In this document: positions 53,651-61,737 of the stretch, in pieces
How the letters are laid out: each line of letters begins with the position of its first letter
How positions within the stretch are numbered: the stretch's first letter is position 1
Assembly: GCF_001280425.1 (NCBI RefSeq)
Contig: NZ_LIUF01000002.1
Span: forward strand, 682,001 to 746,000
Direction: 5' to 3'
DNA length: 64,000 nucleotides
Origin: Haloarcula rubripromontorii
GTDB lineage: Archaea; Halobacteriota; Halobacteria; Halobacteriales; Haloarculaceae
Made by a program: the position numbers and the translations under genes
Notes under the pieces: generated by a model
Database searches by the model: none
Told to the model about the DNA's origin: nothing
Seen by the model: only the letters and a program-made list of their open reading frames with translations

Positions 53651-54292
53651 TTACGTGGACGGCAGCAGGTTCAGTGGGCCATATCTGTCACGAACCCACC
53701 GAACAGTCCGTTCGGTGACGAGCAACAGGATGCTCACGAATACCAAGTCAAAGGCGGTGCCCCAGAGAACGATGTCACTTTGGGTACCGCGTACGTCACC
53801 TCCAATGACTGTGAGGACGCCACCGAGTGCGAACAGGACGAGGCTCAACTGGAACCCAGCGAGCACAAGCGTGCGGATTCCGGCCGTGTCCGAGAGGGTA
53901 AGGAATCCGCGAGTGGAGAGCCGATCCAGCGGGGTGTTTGCGTTCAGCGCATGCTTGCCCTCGGGCGACACCGGCCAGTCCGATTCCGGATGGTTGATGT
54001 AGTACAGGCTGATCGAGTCAGGATACGTTTCAGTTGCGACAACGTCGATCTCCTGCAGTTCCTGGAGCCGGTTCCGAACCGTGGCCCGACTAACGTCAGG
54101 CTTGATGCGCGCATGCAGTTGACGGATCGAAAAGAACGGTCGATCGGACGCAAGCATCGTCTCGACGACGTGTTCCTGTGTGAGTGTGTTGTCGAGGTTC
54201 CGGTCAATCCGTTCATCGATCCAGGTTGGAATCGCGGACACGGTACCGTCGGATAGTTGACGGGGATAATTAAAACAGGACGAGGATTTCAT
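53651..54292 (-). CDS. Winged-helix protein with two C-terminal membrane helices
   Basis: A 213-residue protein. Residues 18-110 form a winged helix-turn-helix domain (HVVETMLASDRPFFSIRQLH and SRATVRNRLQELQEIDVV), followed by two membrane segments (LAGFQLSLVLFALGGVLTVI near 155 and VLWGTAFDLVFVSILLLV near 182) and a short basic tail. This layout suggests a membrane-tethered transcription factor. The start is uncertain: the ATG at 54292 (MKSSSCFNYPRQ) is used here, but a GTG 16 codons later (VSAIPTWIDERI) is also reasonable. No effector domain outside the membrane is visible. Confidence 0.65.
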   Translation of the reverse strand: MKSSSCFNYPRQLSDGTVSAIPTWIDERIDRNLDNTLTQEHVVETMLASDRPFFSIRQLHARIKPDVSRATVRNRLQELQEIDVVATETYPDSISLYYINHPESDWPVSPEGKHALNANTPLDRLSTRGFLTLSDTAGIRTLVLAGFQLSLVLFALGGVLTVIGGDVRGTQSDIVLWGTAFDLVFVSILLLVTERTVRWVRDRYGPLNLLPST

Positions 54293-55001
54293 CCCCTTGA
54301 ACTGCAATTTGACGGCCGTGAAACGGAGATCGACCATCTTCAAAAGCTGAGAAACCACCGTACGGCGCCGAACTGGGATGCAGCCTCTGAAAAAACAAAC
54401 CGACGGAGGTTCTGACCCGTGTACTCCCACCAGTGTGCGGGATCAAGAACAGTGATACCCTCAACGAGCGCGACTGCGTTGAGAACCCACCGTTCTCAAC
54501 GACCCACAGCCGAGACAGTTCGTGTTGGTCTGTATCGCCGACGAAGCGACGGAGCTGTTCCCCCCTGTTGATGACACATCTTTCCGTTGAAAATAGAGTA
54601 ATCGTAGACTTCGAGTATCGCTTCAGGAACCGGCCGTAGAGTTCGTCCTCGATTGCCCAGTGGTGGAGGTGCGCAAACACGGGAAACAGCGATTCCGCCT
54701 TTTCATCGGTGTGTACTCCACGCGGGGCGGGACTGAGCTATCTTGCTTGGTTTGCTCGTCGAGCGGCCAGTTCTAAGACGGGAGCGGACTCGCTTTTCCA
54801 GAGCAGAGCGTATTGACGGAAATACATCAGTACGCCAGTGAATTGGCAAAGCGCGGCATGTGGGCGCAACGGTCGCATATATCAGCCGCACTGTTTACTC
54901 ACTACTCTCTGCCGTATCGAGGCTGCAAGAGGTAGCGACAGGGAGGGTGAATGTGACCAGCATCTTGACCATGCCGGACAGTATTTCCGTGTGTGGGGAT
55001 A
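54293..55001. other. Region with a possible decayed gene
   Basis: The minus strand from about 54745 reads GVHTDEKAESLFPVFAHLHH, WAIEDELYGRFLKRYSKS and VINRGEQLRRFVGDTDQHEL in one frame, well-ordered sequence with haloarchaeal composition, but no start codon fits at its left end and a stop precedes it. The 3' part loses this character before 54270. It may be the rest of a gene truncated at its 5' end. Nothing else is seen. Confidence 0.35.
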
Positions 55002-55289
55002 TTACTCGATTTCTAACTGCCCACTTCCACCGCCGTCCTCAGCATCGCTCTCGTCCCATTCGAGTTCGAACTCGACACTCAGCTCAGTCATGTTACCGGC
55101 CGGCCCTTCACGTTCGGCCTTGACTTCGAAGGTCGGCCGAGCAGGGGGAGACAGTGTTACGGTCTCTGAGCCTGCTTTCAGGGTGATGTCAGTCCCGCCG
55201 TCGAGATTGTCCGCGACTGTCCGGAGGTACGATGCGATCTCTTCTCGACTCTGGTCACTTTCCGATTTGAACAGCACTTCTTCTGGCAT
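55002..55289 (-). CDS. Amphi-Trp domain protein
   Basis: A 95-residue cytoplasmic protein beginning MPEEVLFKSESDQSREEIAS, then YLRTVADNLDGGTDITLKAG and ELSVEFELEWDE, the helix plus beta-hairpin pattern of the amphi-Trp family, named for its amphipathic tryptophan-containing strand. The C-terminus is acidic. Function is unknown; members are frequent in haloarchaea and some bacteria. Single gene with no close neighbour on its strand. Confidence 0.85.
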   Translation of the reverse strand: MPEEVLFKSESDQSREEIASYLRTVADNLDGGTDITLKAGSETVTLSPPARPTFEVKAEREGPAGNMTELSVEFELEWDESDAEDGGGSGQLEIE

Positions 55290-55466
55290 ACGGGAAGTAG
55301 TACACGGGCTGGCCCAATAAACCCGCCCTCCGGACGACTACATCATGAACAGGGTTCGGTCTATCCGTTCGAAAAAATCTCGCTCTATTCCCAGCGCGGG
55401 ACAGGTATCGTCTCACTGGGTGTACTAACTCCGATGTTCAAACGACGACAAATGTCGATAATACGT

Positions 55467-56495
55467 TCAGACGGGCGATGACGACTGACTCTCTTCCCGG
55501 AGCGCAGTGATGCTGCTGTAGACGACAGCACCGCTGACCAGCAGCGCGGAACCGAGGATGAGAACCAGACTGACTGTATTCAAGGCGTCGATGCCGGAGA
55601 CGTTGCCGATCTCACGGACTGCGACGGCGAGGGCCCCACCGAGCAACATGAGCCCGAAGTACACCTTGATCTCATCCTCGTCGACGATGCTCGTCGCAGC
55701 AGAACCTACGCGGGCTCCAAAGGCGCTTCCAGCCAGCAGCGGGAGCACGATACCGAGGTCGACACCGCCGTCCAGCGCGTACAGGAAGCTCCCGAGCCCG
55801 CCGGAGAAGACGATCTCGAAGAGGTCAGTCCCGACAGCGATGGGGACGGGAACTCCGATGAGATAGAACAGCGCGGGCATACGGATGAAGCCGCCGCCGA
55901 CACCGAGGAATCCTGAAAGCAGTCCGGTGACGAACGCAACGCCAAGTATCATCCAGAGGGAGACGCTGACGCCGCCACGGAGCGATATCATCGGCGGGAT
56001 GCGGTACGATTGAATCTTCTTTGCGATATCCGGGATGTCGTCGGCGTCGACGTCGCCCTCCGCGGCATCGTGGGCAATTCCATCACCGCTGTCGCCACCC
56101 CGAAGTGCCTCGTAGGTGACGAACGCGCCGATACCGCCCAGCAAGACGACGTACGTGACGCTGATGATACTGCCAGCCAGTCCGAGCGCCTCCAGATGGA
56201 GGACAATCTCTTTCCCGGCTTCGATGCCGGCGGTCGTCCCGGCGATCATCAACACCCCAAGTTTGTAATCGACCTGCCCCATATCTCGGTGCTTCAGTGT
56301 GGCAATGACCGATGTCCCGAAAACAAACGCGAGCCCGCTCCCGACGGCGACTCGGGTGGGATACCCCATCACTAGGAGCGCCGGGGTGACGAGGAACGAC
56401 CCACCCATCCCGAAGAAGCCAAAGAGGACGCCGATGAGCAGGCCGAACCCGACAAACAACACCACCATCGCCAGGCTGAGTCCAAGTATCTCCAT
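55467..56495 (-). CDS. TauE/SafE-family anion exporter, probably sulfite or organosulfur
   Basis: A 342-residue membrane protein with eight or nine helices and two repeats, each with a glycine-rich start (GVLFGFFGMGGSFLVTPALL near 24-43 and GLLSGFLGVGGGFIRMPALF near 190-209), which is diagnostic of the TauE/SafE (UPF0721) family. The insertion between repeats (about 125-165) is polar. Such proteins export sulfite, sulfoacetate or related anions. It is followed upstream by a 53-residue membrane protein gene 3 bases away and forms the left end of a sulfur gene island. Confidence 0.88.
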   Translation of the reverse strand: MEILGLSLAMVVLFVGFGLLIGVLFGFFGMGGSFLVTPALLVMGYPTRVAVGSGLAFVFGTSVIATLKHRDMGQVDYKLGVLMIAGTTAGIEAGKEIVLHLEALGLAGSIISVTYVVLLGGIGAFVTYEALRGGDSGDGIAHDAAEGDVDADDIPDIAKKIQSYRIPPMISLRGGVSVSLWMILGVAFVTGLLSGFLGVGGGFIRMPALFYLIGVPVPIAVGTDLFEIVFSGGLGSFLYALDGGVDLGIVLPLLAGSAFGARVGSAATSIVDEDEIKVYFGLMLLGGALAVAVREIGNVSGIDALNTVSLVLILGSALLVSGAVVYSSITALREESQSSSPV

Positions 56496-56498
56496 CGG

Positions 56499-56660
56499 TC
56501 ACTCCCCTCGCAACCGTTCGACGACACGTTGTCCGAATACCTCTTCCACTGCGCCGTACCCGACGTAGAGGATGGCCGCCTCCAGGAGTACCGCGCCGAT
56601 GAGCATCGCCGCGTCGATGCCGCCTGCGCCCATTGATGTGAAGGCCGCGAGGTCTACCAT
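56499..56660 (-). CDS. 53-residue membrane protein (DUF7512-like)
   Basis: A small protein of 53 residues: MVDLAAFTSMGAGGIDAAML, then a membrane helix IGAVLLEAAILYVGYGAVEE and a polar end. Tiny proteins of this pattern are found beside TauE/SafE exporter genes in haloarchaea, so it may be a subunit or stabiliser. The ATG at 56660 is preferred over a longer frame to 56783, whose extra residues are not membrane-like. It is followed by tauE-like after 3 bases. Confidence 0.65.
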   Translation of the reverse strand: MVDLAAFTSMGAGGIDAAMLIGAVLLEAAILYVGYGAVEEVFGQRVVERLRGE

Positions 56661-56981
56661 GGAAGTTCGCCTCCGATGTTGTGCTGTCGTGAATATATCA
56701 TACTTTTCTACTCGACCCATTCTAAACGGAGGGTACTGATAACAGTTTTGGGAGTAGTGGACAATATTATCGACAAGTATCACACCGCTATCCCACGGAG
56801 ATATCTGTATACGTTATGTGGATATCGGCCACGTCTGGAAAGGCTTCAAACGCCTATATTTTGCCCGTAATAAATTTTTGCGCGCTACTCTGTTCGTTGT
56901 CCGAAGTGCGGGTCAGTTCCCTAGACCGACTGGATGTCAGGTGAGATTACAGCTTTGGTTTCCAATACACTCTTCAGTTAT

Positions 56982-56991
56982 ATTGCACAAT
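56982..56991. promoter_or_regulatory. ATTGCACAAT element before a stress-protein gene
   Basis: ATTG-CA-CAAT is a 4+4 dyad 37 bases before the ATG of the following universal stress protein, next to the TATA-like aatattaatg. Exact reverse copies (ATTGTGCAAT) occur twice before the TusA gene at 61491, so it may be an operator shared in the sulfur island. Confidence 0.45.
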
Positions 56992-57028
56992 CAAAACAAT
57001 ATTAATGGCCGGTCGCGTACCGTCTGGT

Positions 57029-57868
57029 ATGAGAGCCATCTATGCGACAGACCTCTCGGCGGCGAGCGAAGCGGCGATACAGAACGAGACGTGTCTCGAG
57101 TGTCTCAGCCGGATCGGTGTCGATACGATTCACCTCGTCACAGTCATCCCATCAAATGTTCACGCGGGGATGCCGGGAATGAATTTCAGCAAGCGACGCG
57201 AACAAGGACTCACGCGGTACCAGAACGTGATGGAAGCCGCCGGGTTCGAGATCGAGACGCACGTCGTGCGTGGGACCCCCCATCGCCGTATCAATGGTAT
57301 CGCGGAGGCAGAGAAAGCCGACATGACAATAATCGGGTCGAGAGGGCAGAGTCCACTGGACAACCGCGTCATCGGCTCCACGGCCCGGAACCTCGCCCGG
57401 ACCACGGTGGTGCCGCTGCTGGTCAATCGCATCGAACGCAGCACCGACGAGCCGGACGTGCTCAGGGAGCACCTGTTTCAGCGGGTACTCTACGCGACTG
57501 ACTTCTCCGAGAACGCGGCGCGTGCCTTCGACGCGTTTCAGTATCTTCGTCACGCGACGCAGGAAGCGACGCTCGTCCACGTCGAATCACCGAAAGATAC
57601 GCCAACCGAGGAGGAGCCGTCCGAACGCCTTGGCGCACTCGCGGACACGCTGTCACAGTGGGACATCGAAACGACTGTCGAGGTCCGCCGCGGTGACCCC
57701 GCCGAGGAGATTCTTGATGTCGAAGCGTCCGCGACGCCAACGACGATGCTCGTCGGCTCCCGCGGCCGGAGTCGGATGCGTCGGCTGTTGCTCGGCAGCG
57801 TTTCCGAAGATATCGTTGCCAAAGCGGACGGGAATGTCTTTCTTGTCCCGCCCCCGAGAACCGCCTGA
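57029..57868 (+). CDS. Tandem universal stress protein in sulfur island
   Basis: A 279-residue protein of two UspA domains. The ATP loops are GSRGQSPLDNRVIGSTAR (about 110-127) and GSRGRSRMRRLLLGSVSE (about 250-267), each keeping G-x2-G-x9-G-S. The domain starts are AIYATDLSAASEAA and VLYATDFSENAARA. A pair of cysteines (ETCLECLSR) near 23-27 is unusual and might sense thiol state. Start at 57029, with TATA-like aatattaatg about 28 bases before. It lies between the TauE/SafE pair and a permease on the opposite strand, and an operator-like dyad precedes it. Confidence 0.9.
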   Translation: MRAIYATDLSAASEAAIQNETCLECLSRIGVDTIHLVTVIPSNVHAGMPGMNFSKRREQGLTRYQNVMEAAGFEIETHVVRGTPHRRINGIAEAEKADMTIIGSRGQSPLDNRVIGSTARNLARTTVVPLLVNRIERSTDEPDVLREHLFQRVLYATDFSENAARAFDAFQYLRHATQEATLVHVESPKDTPTEEEPSERLGALADTLSQWDIETTVEVRRGDPAEEILDVEASATPTTMLVGSRGRSRMRRLLLGSVSEDIVAKADGNVFLVPPPRTA

Positions 57869-57877
57869 AACCGGCGT

Positions 57878-59059
57878 TTAAAACGTACTCATTACGGTCA
57901 TAGATCCGAAGCCGACGGCCAGTGCAAGCGTGAACGACCCGGCCCACGCACCCACAGTGACCAGAATCTTCCGTGGGTCAACCGCCTCGCTGCCGCCGAC
58001 TGCGGCACCGCTTCCGATGATAGCGCTGACGATAATCTCGTTGAACGACACCGGCACACCGAGGAAGACGGCGAGCTGGGCAATGAGAAACGAGGGGACG
58101 AGCGCGGCGATAGAGCGCCGCGGCCCCAGCGAGGAGTAGTCCTGCGCGAGCGATTTTATCATCCGTGGCGCGCCGGTCCAGGACCCGACCAGAATTCCGA
58201 GGCCACCCCCCAGCAGAACGACCGCCGGCGAGAGTACACCGACATCGTCCAGCAGCGGGAGCAACGGACCGACCGCCAGGCCGACTTGGCTCCCACCGGC
58301 TGAGAAGGCGACCAGTGACCCGAGCGCCAGCAGGACGCGCCTGAGTCCGACCGCCTCGTCGTGGCGTATGTCTCGGTAGACCGTGGTCCACACCACGGCT
58401 GCAACAGTGCCGGAGAGAACGACTGTCGCCACGCCGCCATCAATGCCGAGCAATCGCTGGCCGAGGCTCGTCAGCGAGCCGGGACCGCCGCCGGGCCCGA
58501 GAAACGCGAACTCGACGTTGGCCAGTACGACGCCGACCAGCGCCGCGAGCGTCGGAATCGTGGCCGCCTCCGGGACATCAGACCGCGGCAACACACTCGC
58601 GATGGCGTAGGCGAACCCGCCGCCGACAACCGGTGTCAGGACCCAGACGGCACCGATCTGCTGGTACTTCCCCCAGACGGGGGTGCCACCGAGGGCCATC
58701 CCGACACCGATGATTGCGCCGGTCACAGTAAACGCAGTGGCAATGGGGTAGCCGGTGTAGATGCCGACGGCCATGAGTCCAGCGCCGGCCAGCAGCGCAA
58801 CGATGACCCCCGTAGCGGGGAGAGTGACGCCGCCGACGAGGCCGCGTCCGACCGCTTCAGAGACGTTCGACCCTTGTGTTACCGCCCCTGCCAGCCCGAA
58901 GATGCCGACAACAAACGCCGCCCGCATCGTCGAGATGGCGTTGGCACCGACAGCGGGCGCGAAGGGTGTTGCGCCGCTAGAACCGGCCCCGATGACCCAC
59001 GACATGAACAGGCTCGCGAGACCGGCAATCAAGAAGAGCGCGAGAAGCTGGAGTTCCAT
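57878..59059 (-). CDS. PiT-family permease, phosphate or sulfur oxyanion
   Basis: A 393-residue membrane protein with about ten helices and two copies of the family motif: GANAISTMRAAFVVGIFG near 38-55 and SAGGSQVGLAVGPLLPLL-type sequence near 255-272. The PiT family contains phosphate transporters and the sulfate transporter CysP. Its genes on both sides concern sulfur (YeeE/YedE, TauE/SafE), and no phosphate genes are near, so a sulfate or thiosulfate role is more plausible than phosphate here. That is inference from neighbours. The ATG at 59059 is preferred to a TTG at 59065. Confidence 0.82.
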   Translation of the reverse strand: MELQLLALFLIAGLASLFMSWVIGAGSSGATPFAPAVGANAISTMRAAFVVGIFGLAGAVTQGSNVSEAVGRGLVGGVTLPATGVIVALLAGAGLMAVGIYTGYPIATAFTVTGAIIGVGMALGGTPVWGKYQQIGAVWVLTPVVGGGFAYAIASVLPRSDVPEAATIPTLAALVGVVLANVEFAFLGPGGGPGSLTSLGQRLLGIDGGVATVVLSGTVAAVVWTTVYRDIRHDEAVGLRRVLLALGSLVAFSAGGSQVGLAVGPLLPLLDDVGVLSPAVVLLGGGLGILVGSWTGAPRMIKSLAQDYSSLGPRRSIAALVPSFLIAQLAVFLGVPVSFNEIIVSAIIGSGAAVGGSEAVDPRKILVTVGAWAGSFTLALAVGFGSMTVMSTF

Positions 59060-59080
59060 TGTCAAACCCGTAGGTGAGAT

Positions 59081-59551
59081 TCAGTCCGCTCCCGTGGGAG
59101 ACGGGTCGACGTCATCGGTCGCACGGCTTCGCCACCAGCCCTGCAGGTACGCACCGATAAACATCCCCGCGAGCGCCCACAGGATGGTCACGTTGCCGAT
59201 ACCGAGGCTGGCGTATGCGGCACCCGGACAGATCCCGGAGAGCCCCCAGCCGACGCCGAATATCGCACCACCGACTAGCACGTTCCGATCGAAAGACTTC
59301 AACCGACGTTCGAACGGGTCGCCGGTCAGCGGCGCCCGGTCCAGCACGCGCGGCATGACGAAGAACACGATTCCCGTCACGGCCGCGCCGCCGAACATCA
59401 CGAACAGCAGGCCGAAGTCCTCGAACTGGAGGAAGTTCAGCACAACCTCGGGGCGGGCCATGTGGCTGTAGCCGAGGCCGAAGCCGAAGATGAGCCCGCC
59501 GACCAGCACGAGTGGCATGAACAGCGGATGTCGGTCCGTCGCTGTCGCCAC
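59081..59551 (-). CDS. YeeE/YedE-family half-transporter (C-terminal half, DUF6691-like)
   Basis: A 156-residue membrane protein with four helices. It has GGLIFGFGLGYSHMARPEVV near the start, LVGGAIFGVGWGLSGICPGA near 98-117 with a conserved cysteine, and a final helix GMFIGAYLQGW. It corresponds to the second half of bacterial YeeE thiosulfate transporters, which are about twice as long. Start is a GTG that overlaps the stop of the preceding half by one base, so the two proteins are made together and probably form the complete thiosulfate or sulfur-ion channel. Confidence 0.85.
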   Translation of the reverse strand: MATATDRHPLFMPLVLVGGLIFGFGLGYSHMARPEVVLNFLQFEDFGLLFVMFGGAAVTGIVFFVMPRVLDRAPLTGDPFERRLKSFDRNVLVGGAIFGVGWGLSGICPGAAYASLGIGNVTILWALAGMFIGAYLQGWWRSRATDDVDPSPTGAD

Positions 59552-60042
59552 TACGGCGTCACCCCCAGTGCAGCAACGACCTGTGCAGTCAGTATCGCGA
59601 CCAGCAGGAAGGCGAGCACACCCGCCAGGGACGTTTTCGAGGCCGACCCCACACCACAGACGCCGTGGCCCGAGGTGCAGCCTTTCCCGACGCGGGTCCC
59701 GACACCGACGAAGATGCCACCGAGCAACAGCCGCCACCAGGCGACATCCGTCGTCCACGCGCCGCCCTGATAGGCGACTGCGTACACGGCCGCGCCGAGG
59801 ATGATGCCGAGAGTGAACACGAGCCGCCAGTCACGAGAGGCGACGTACTGCTGGAAGCGTGACTGACCGGATACGTACGACAACGTCGATTCGAGGAACG
59901 TGCTCGCGCCGGCACTGATGCCGGTGCCCACGTAAATAACCGCCGCGCCGAGACCGACGAAGAGGCCGCCGACAGCGTACCGGCTGATACCGTTGGGGAA
60001 CAGCTCGGCGGCCAGTTGCAGCGGGACAGGGTCAGCTACCAT
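59551..60042 (-). CDS. YeeE/YedE-family half-transporter (N-terminal half)
   Basis: A 163-residue membrane protein with four or five helices. It contains GISAGASTFLESTLSYVSGQ, and the signature VGKGCTSGHGVCGVGS near 115-130, whose two cysteines carry the thiosulfate relay in YeeE. With the following gene it makes a split version of YeeE/YedE. It starts 6 bases after the rhodanese-MBL gene, in one operon, and its stop overlaps the next start. Confidence 0.88.
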   Translation of the reverse strand: MVADPVPLQLAAELFPNGISRYAVGGLFVGLGAAVIYVGTGISAGASTFLESTLSYVSGQSRFQQYVASRDWRLVFTLGIILGAAVYAVAYQGGAWTTDVAWWRLLLGGIFVGVGTRVGKGCTSGHGVCGVGSASKTSLAGVLAFLLVAILTAQVVAALGVTP

Positions 60043-60048
60043 CGACGG

Positions 60049-61242
60049 TTAGTCACCCGCGAGCGATTCCTGGCTCGCCGCGCAGTTGTTCGGCCCCAGT
60101 TCCAGCGTGAACGCCTCCTCGTCGTCGACGGCGTTCTGCCCGAGGTTCGTCGCGATGATGTCCTCGTAGTTCGCCGGTCGCGGCGGCATATCGGCCAGAA
60201 TCGTCTCGACGAAGTCGTCCTCGTCCATACTCAGTGCGTCCATCTCTTCGACGAGCTGGCCGATGGGTGCGGTGTAGGAGCCGTCGGAGGCCGGCTCGGC
60301 CGCGTCGCTGAAGTGCGCGCCGCCGATGAGCGTATCATCGGGCAGTGTCAGCACGCGCTCCTGCAGTGACTCGTAGAGCATCCGGGCCGCATCGGGCGCA
60401 CCCTCGTCGCCCTCTTCGAGGTCCGGCCGGGCGACACTCTCGATGAAGAGCCCGTCACCGGTGGCGAGCAGGCTGTCGTCGATAAGATACGAGGTCATGC
60501 CTGTAGTGTGGCCAGGGGTCGCGACGGTCTCGATCGTGACGTCGCCGACCTCGAAGGTGTCGCCGTCCTCGGCAGTCGTCAGGTCGTCGGCGTAGGTGAC
60601 CCCGCGGTCCACGGCGGCTGCGGGGATGACGCCCTCGACACCCGCCGCATCGAGGTCCCGGACCCCCGAAATGTGGTCTGCATGGATGTGCGTGTCGAGC
60701 GCGTAATTCAGGTCGACATCCAGCTCGTCAGCATCGTCGAGATAGCGGTCGGTGAACGCACGTAGCGGGTCGATGATGGCGGCTTCGCCCTCGTCGTAGA
60801 CGAGATACCCGAGACAGCCAGAGGACGGGCGCTGGTACTGCAACAGTGTGCCGGCCCCGTCGTAGCCGGTGACTTCGACGGTTTCGTAGATGCGCGCCCA
60901 GCCGTTCATACCGTCTTCGAGGTGGTGCACGTCGTAGCCGCGTTCCGCAAGCGTGCCCGCGACGTACTCGCTAGCACCGCCTTTTGCACAGAGAACCGTG
61001 ACCTCGCGGTCGTCCGGAACGTCCGCGATGATGTCCGCATCCAGCTCGTCTTCCAGGAAGTGGAAGTACGGGACGTTGATGGATTCGACGTTCTCCCCGT
61101 CGATGTGCCACTCCTCGTAGTCCCCAGACATACGCGCGTCGAGTATCGTGACCGACCCTCCGTCGTCGATGCGCGATTTCAGCGTTTCAGGCGTGACCGA
61201 TTCGACGTCTGCGTCCGGCGTCGGGAAGTCTTCAGCGTTCAT
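60049..61242 (-). CDS. Rhodanese–metallo-beta-lactamase fusion, persulfide dioxygenase-like
   Basis: A 397-residue cytoplasmic protein. Residues about 15-115 form a rhodanese domain with the active loop VLCAKGGASEYVA, Cys near 85. The rest is an MBL domain: HIHADHISG (about 185-193) is the H-x-H-x-D-H metal motif, ATPGHTTGMTSYL and IGGAHFSD provide further ligands, as in ETHE1-type glutathione-persulfide dioxygenases. The likely reaction is oxidation of a thiol-bound persulfide to sulfite, with the rhodanese domain supplying or accepting sulfur. Glutathione is absent in haloarchaea, so gamma-glutamylcysteine or another thiol would serve. It leads the operon with the YeeE/YedE pair. Confidence 0.87.
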   Translation of the reverse strand: MNAEDFPTPDADVESVTPETLKSRIDDGGSVTILDARMSGDYEEWHIDGENVESINVPYFHFLEDELDADIIADVPDDREVTVLCAKGGASEYVAGTLAERGYDVHHLEDGMNGWARIYETVEVTGYDGAGTLLQYQRPSSGCLGYLVYDEGEAAIIDPLRAFTDRYLDDADELDVDLNYALDTHIHADHISGVRDLDAAGVEGVIPAAAVDRGVTYADDLTTAEDGDTFEVGDVTIETVATPGHTTGMTSYLIDDSLLATGDGLFIESVARPDLEEGDEGAPDAARMLYESLQERVLTLPDDTLIGGAHFSDAAEPASDGSYTAPIGQLVEEMDALSMDEDDFVETILADMPPRPANYEDIIATNLGQNAVDDEEAFTLELGPNNCAASQESLAGD

Positions 61243-61407
61243 GTAGTACACTCACTGCTACAGGGTTGAGGCATAAAAGGGTTTGTATAGGAATTCCTAA
61301 TACGCACAATACTAGGGTAGCAACTATTCGGAGAAATGTATGAGATAGTGGTCACAGACGCTCTGTATAGCTTATGGCGACGTTCAGTTAAGATTAGTCA
61401 TGCTAGA

Positions 61408-61457
61408 ATTGTGCAATAATCGAAAGTGCTTTAACTGTCGGACTGATATTGTGCAAT
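61408..61457. promoter_or_regulatory. Two ATTGTGCAAT elements upstream of the TusA operon
   Basis: Exact copies at 61408-61417 and 61448-61457 are 40 bases apart, close to four turns of the helix, and end 73 and 33 bases before the ATG at 61491. A weaker TACGCACAAT at 61301-61310 faces the divergent rhodanese-MBL gene. Placement and spacing fit a repressor or activator acting on both promoters. Confidence 0.5.
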
Positions 61458-61490
61458 AGCTCCAATACAGTAGATGGAGTCCTTCCAACA

Positions 61491-61736
61491 ATGAGTGAAG
61501 CATTCGACATCGCGGAGACGCTCGACGTGAAAGGTGCATCGTGCCCAATGCCGGTCGTCAAGACGAAACAGGCGATAGACGACCTCACAGAGGGGTCAGT
61601 ACTGGAGGTCATCGCGACCGACAGCGGCAGTATGAGTGACATCAAAGGATGGGCCGAGGGAACGAACGGCGTGGCACTGCTCGAACAGGTTGATGAGGGC
61701 GACGTGTACAAACACTACGTCGAGAAGACGGCCTAA
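61491..61736 (+). CDS. TusA-family sulfur carrier protein
   Basis: An 81-residue cytoplasmic sulfur carrier. The active cysteine is C18 in GASCPMPVVKTK, the C-P-x-P motif of the TusA/SirA family, with the fold's second strand LEVIATDSGSMSDIKGWA following. It accepts and passes persulfide sulfur. The ATG is preferred to an upstream frame at 61449, which overlaps the operator-like repeats. It is followed by a DsrE gene 1 base later, and TusA-DsrE pairs are typical of sulfur relay systems. Confidence 0.93.
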   Translation: MSEAFDIAETLDVKGASCPMPVVKTKQAIDDLTEGSVLEVIATDSGSMSDIKGWAEGTNGVALLEQVDEGDVYKHYVEKTA

Positions 61737-61737
61737 G

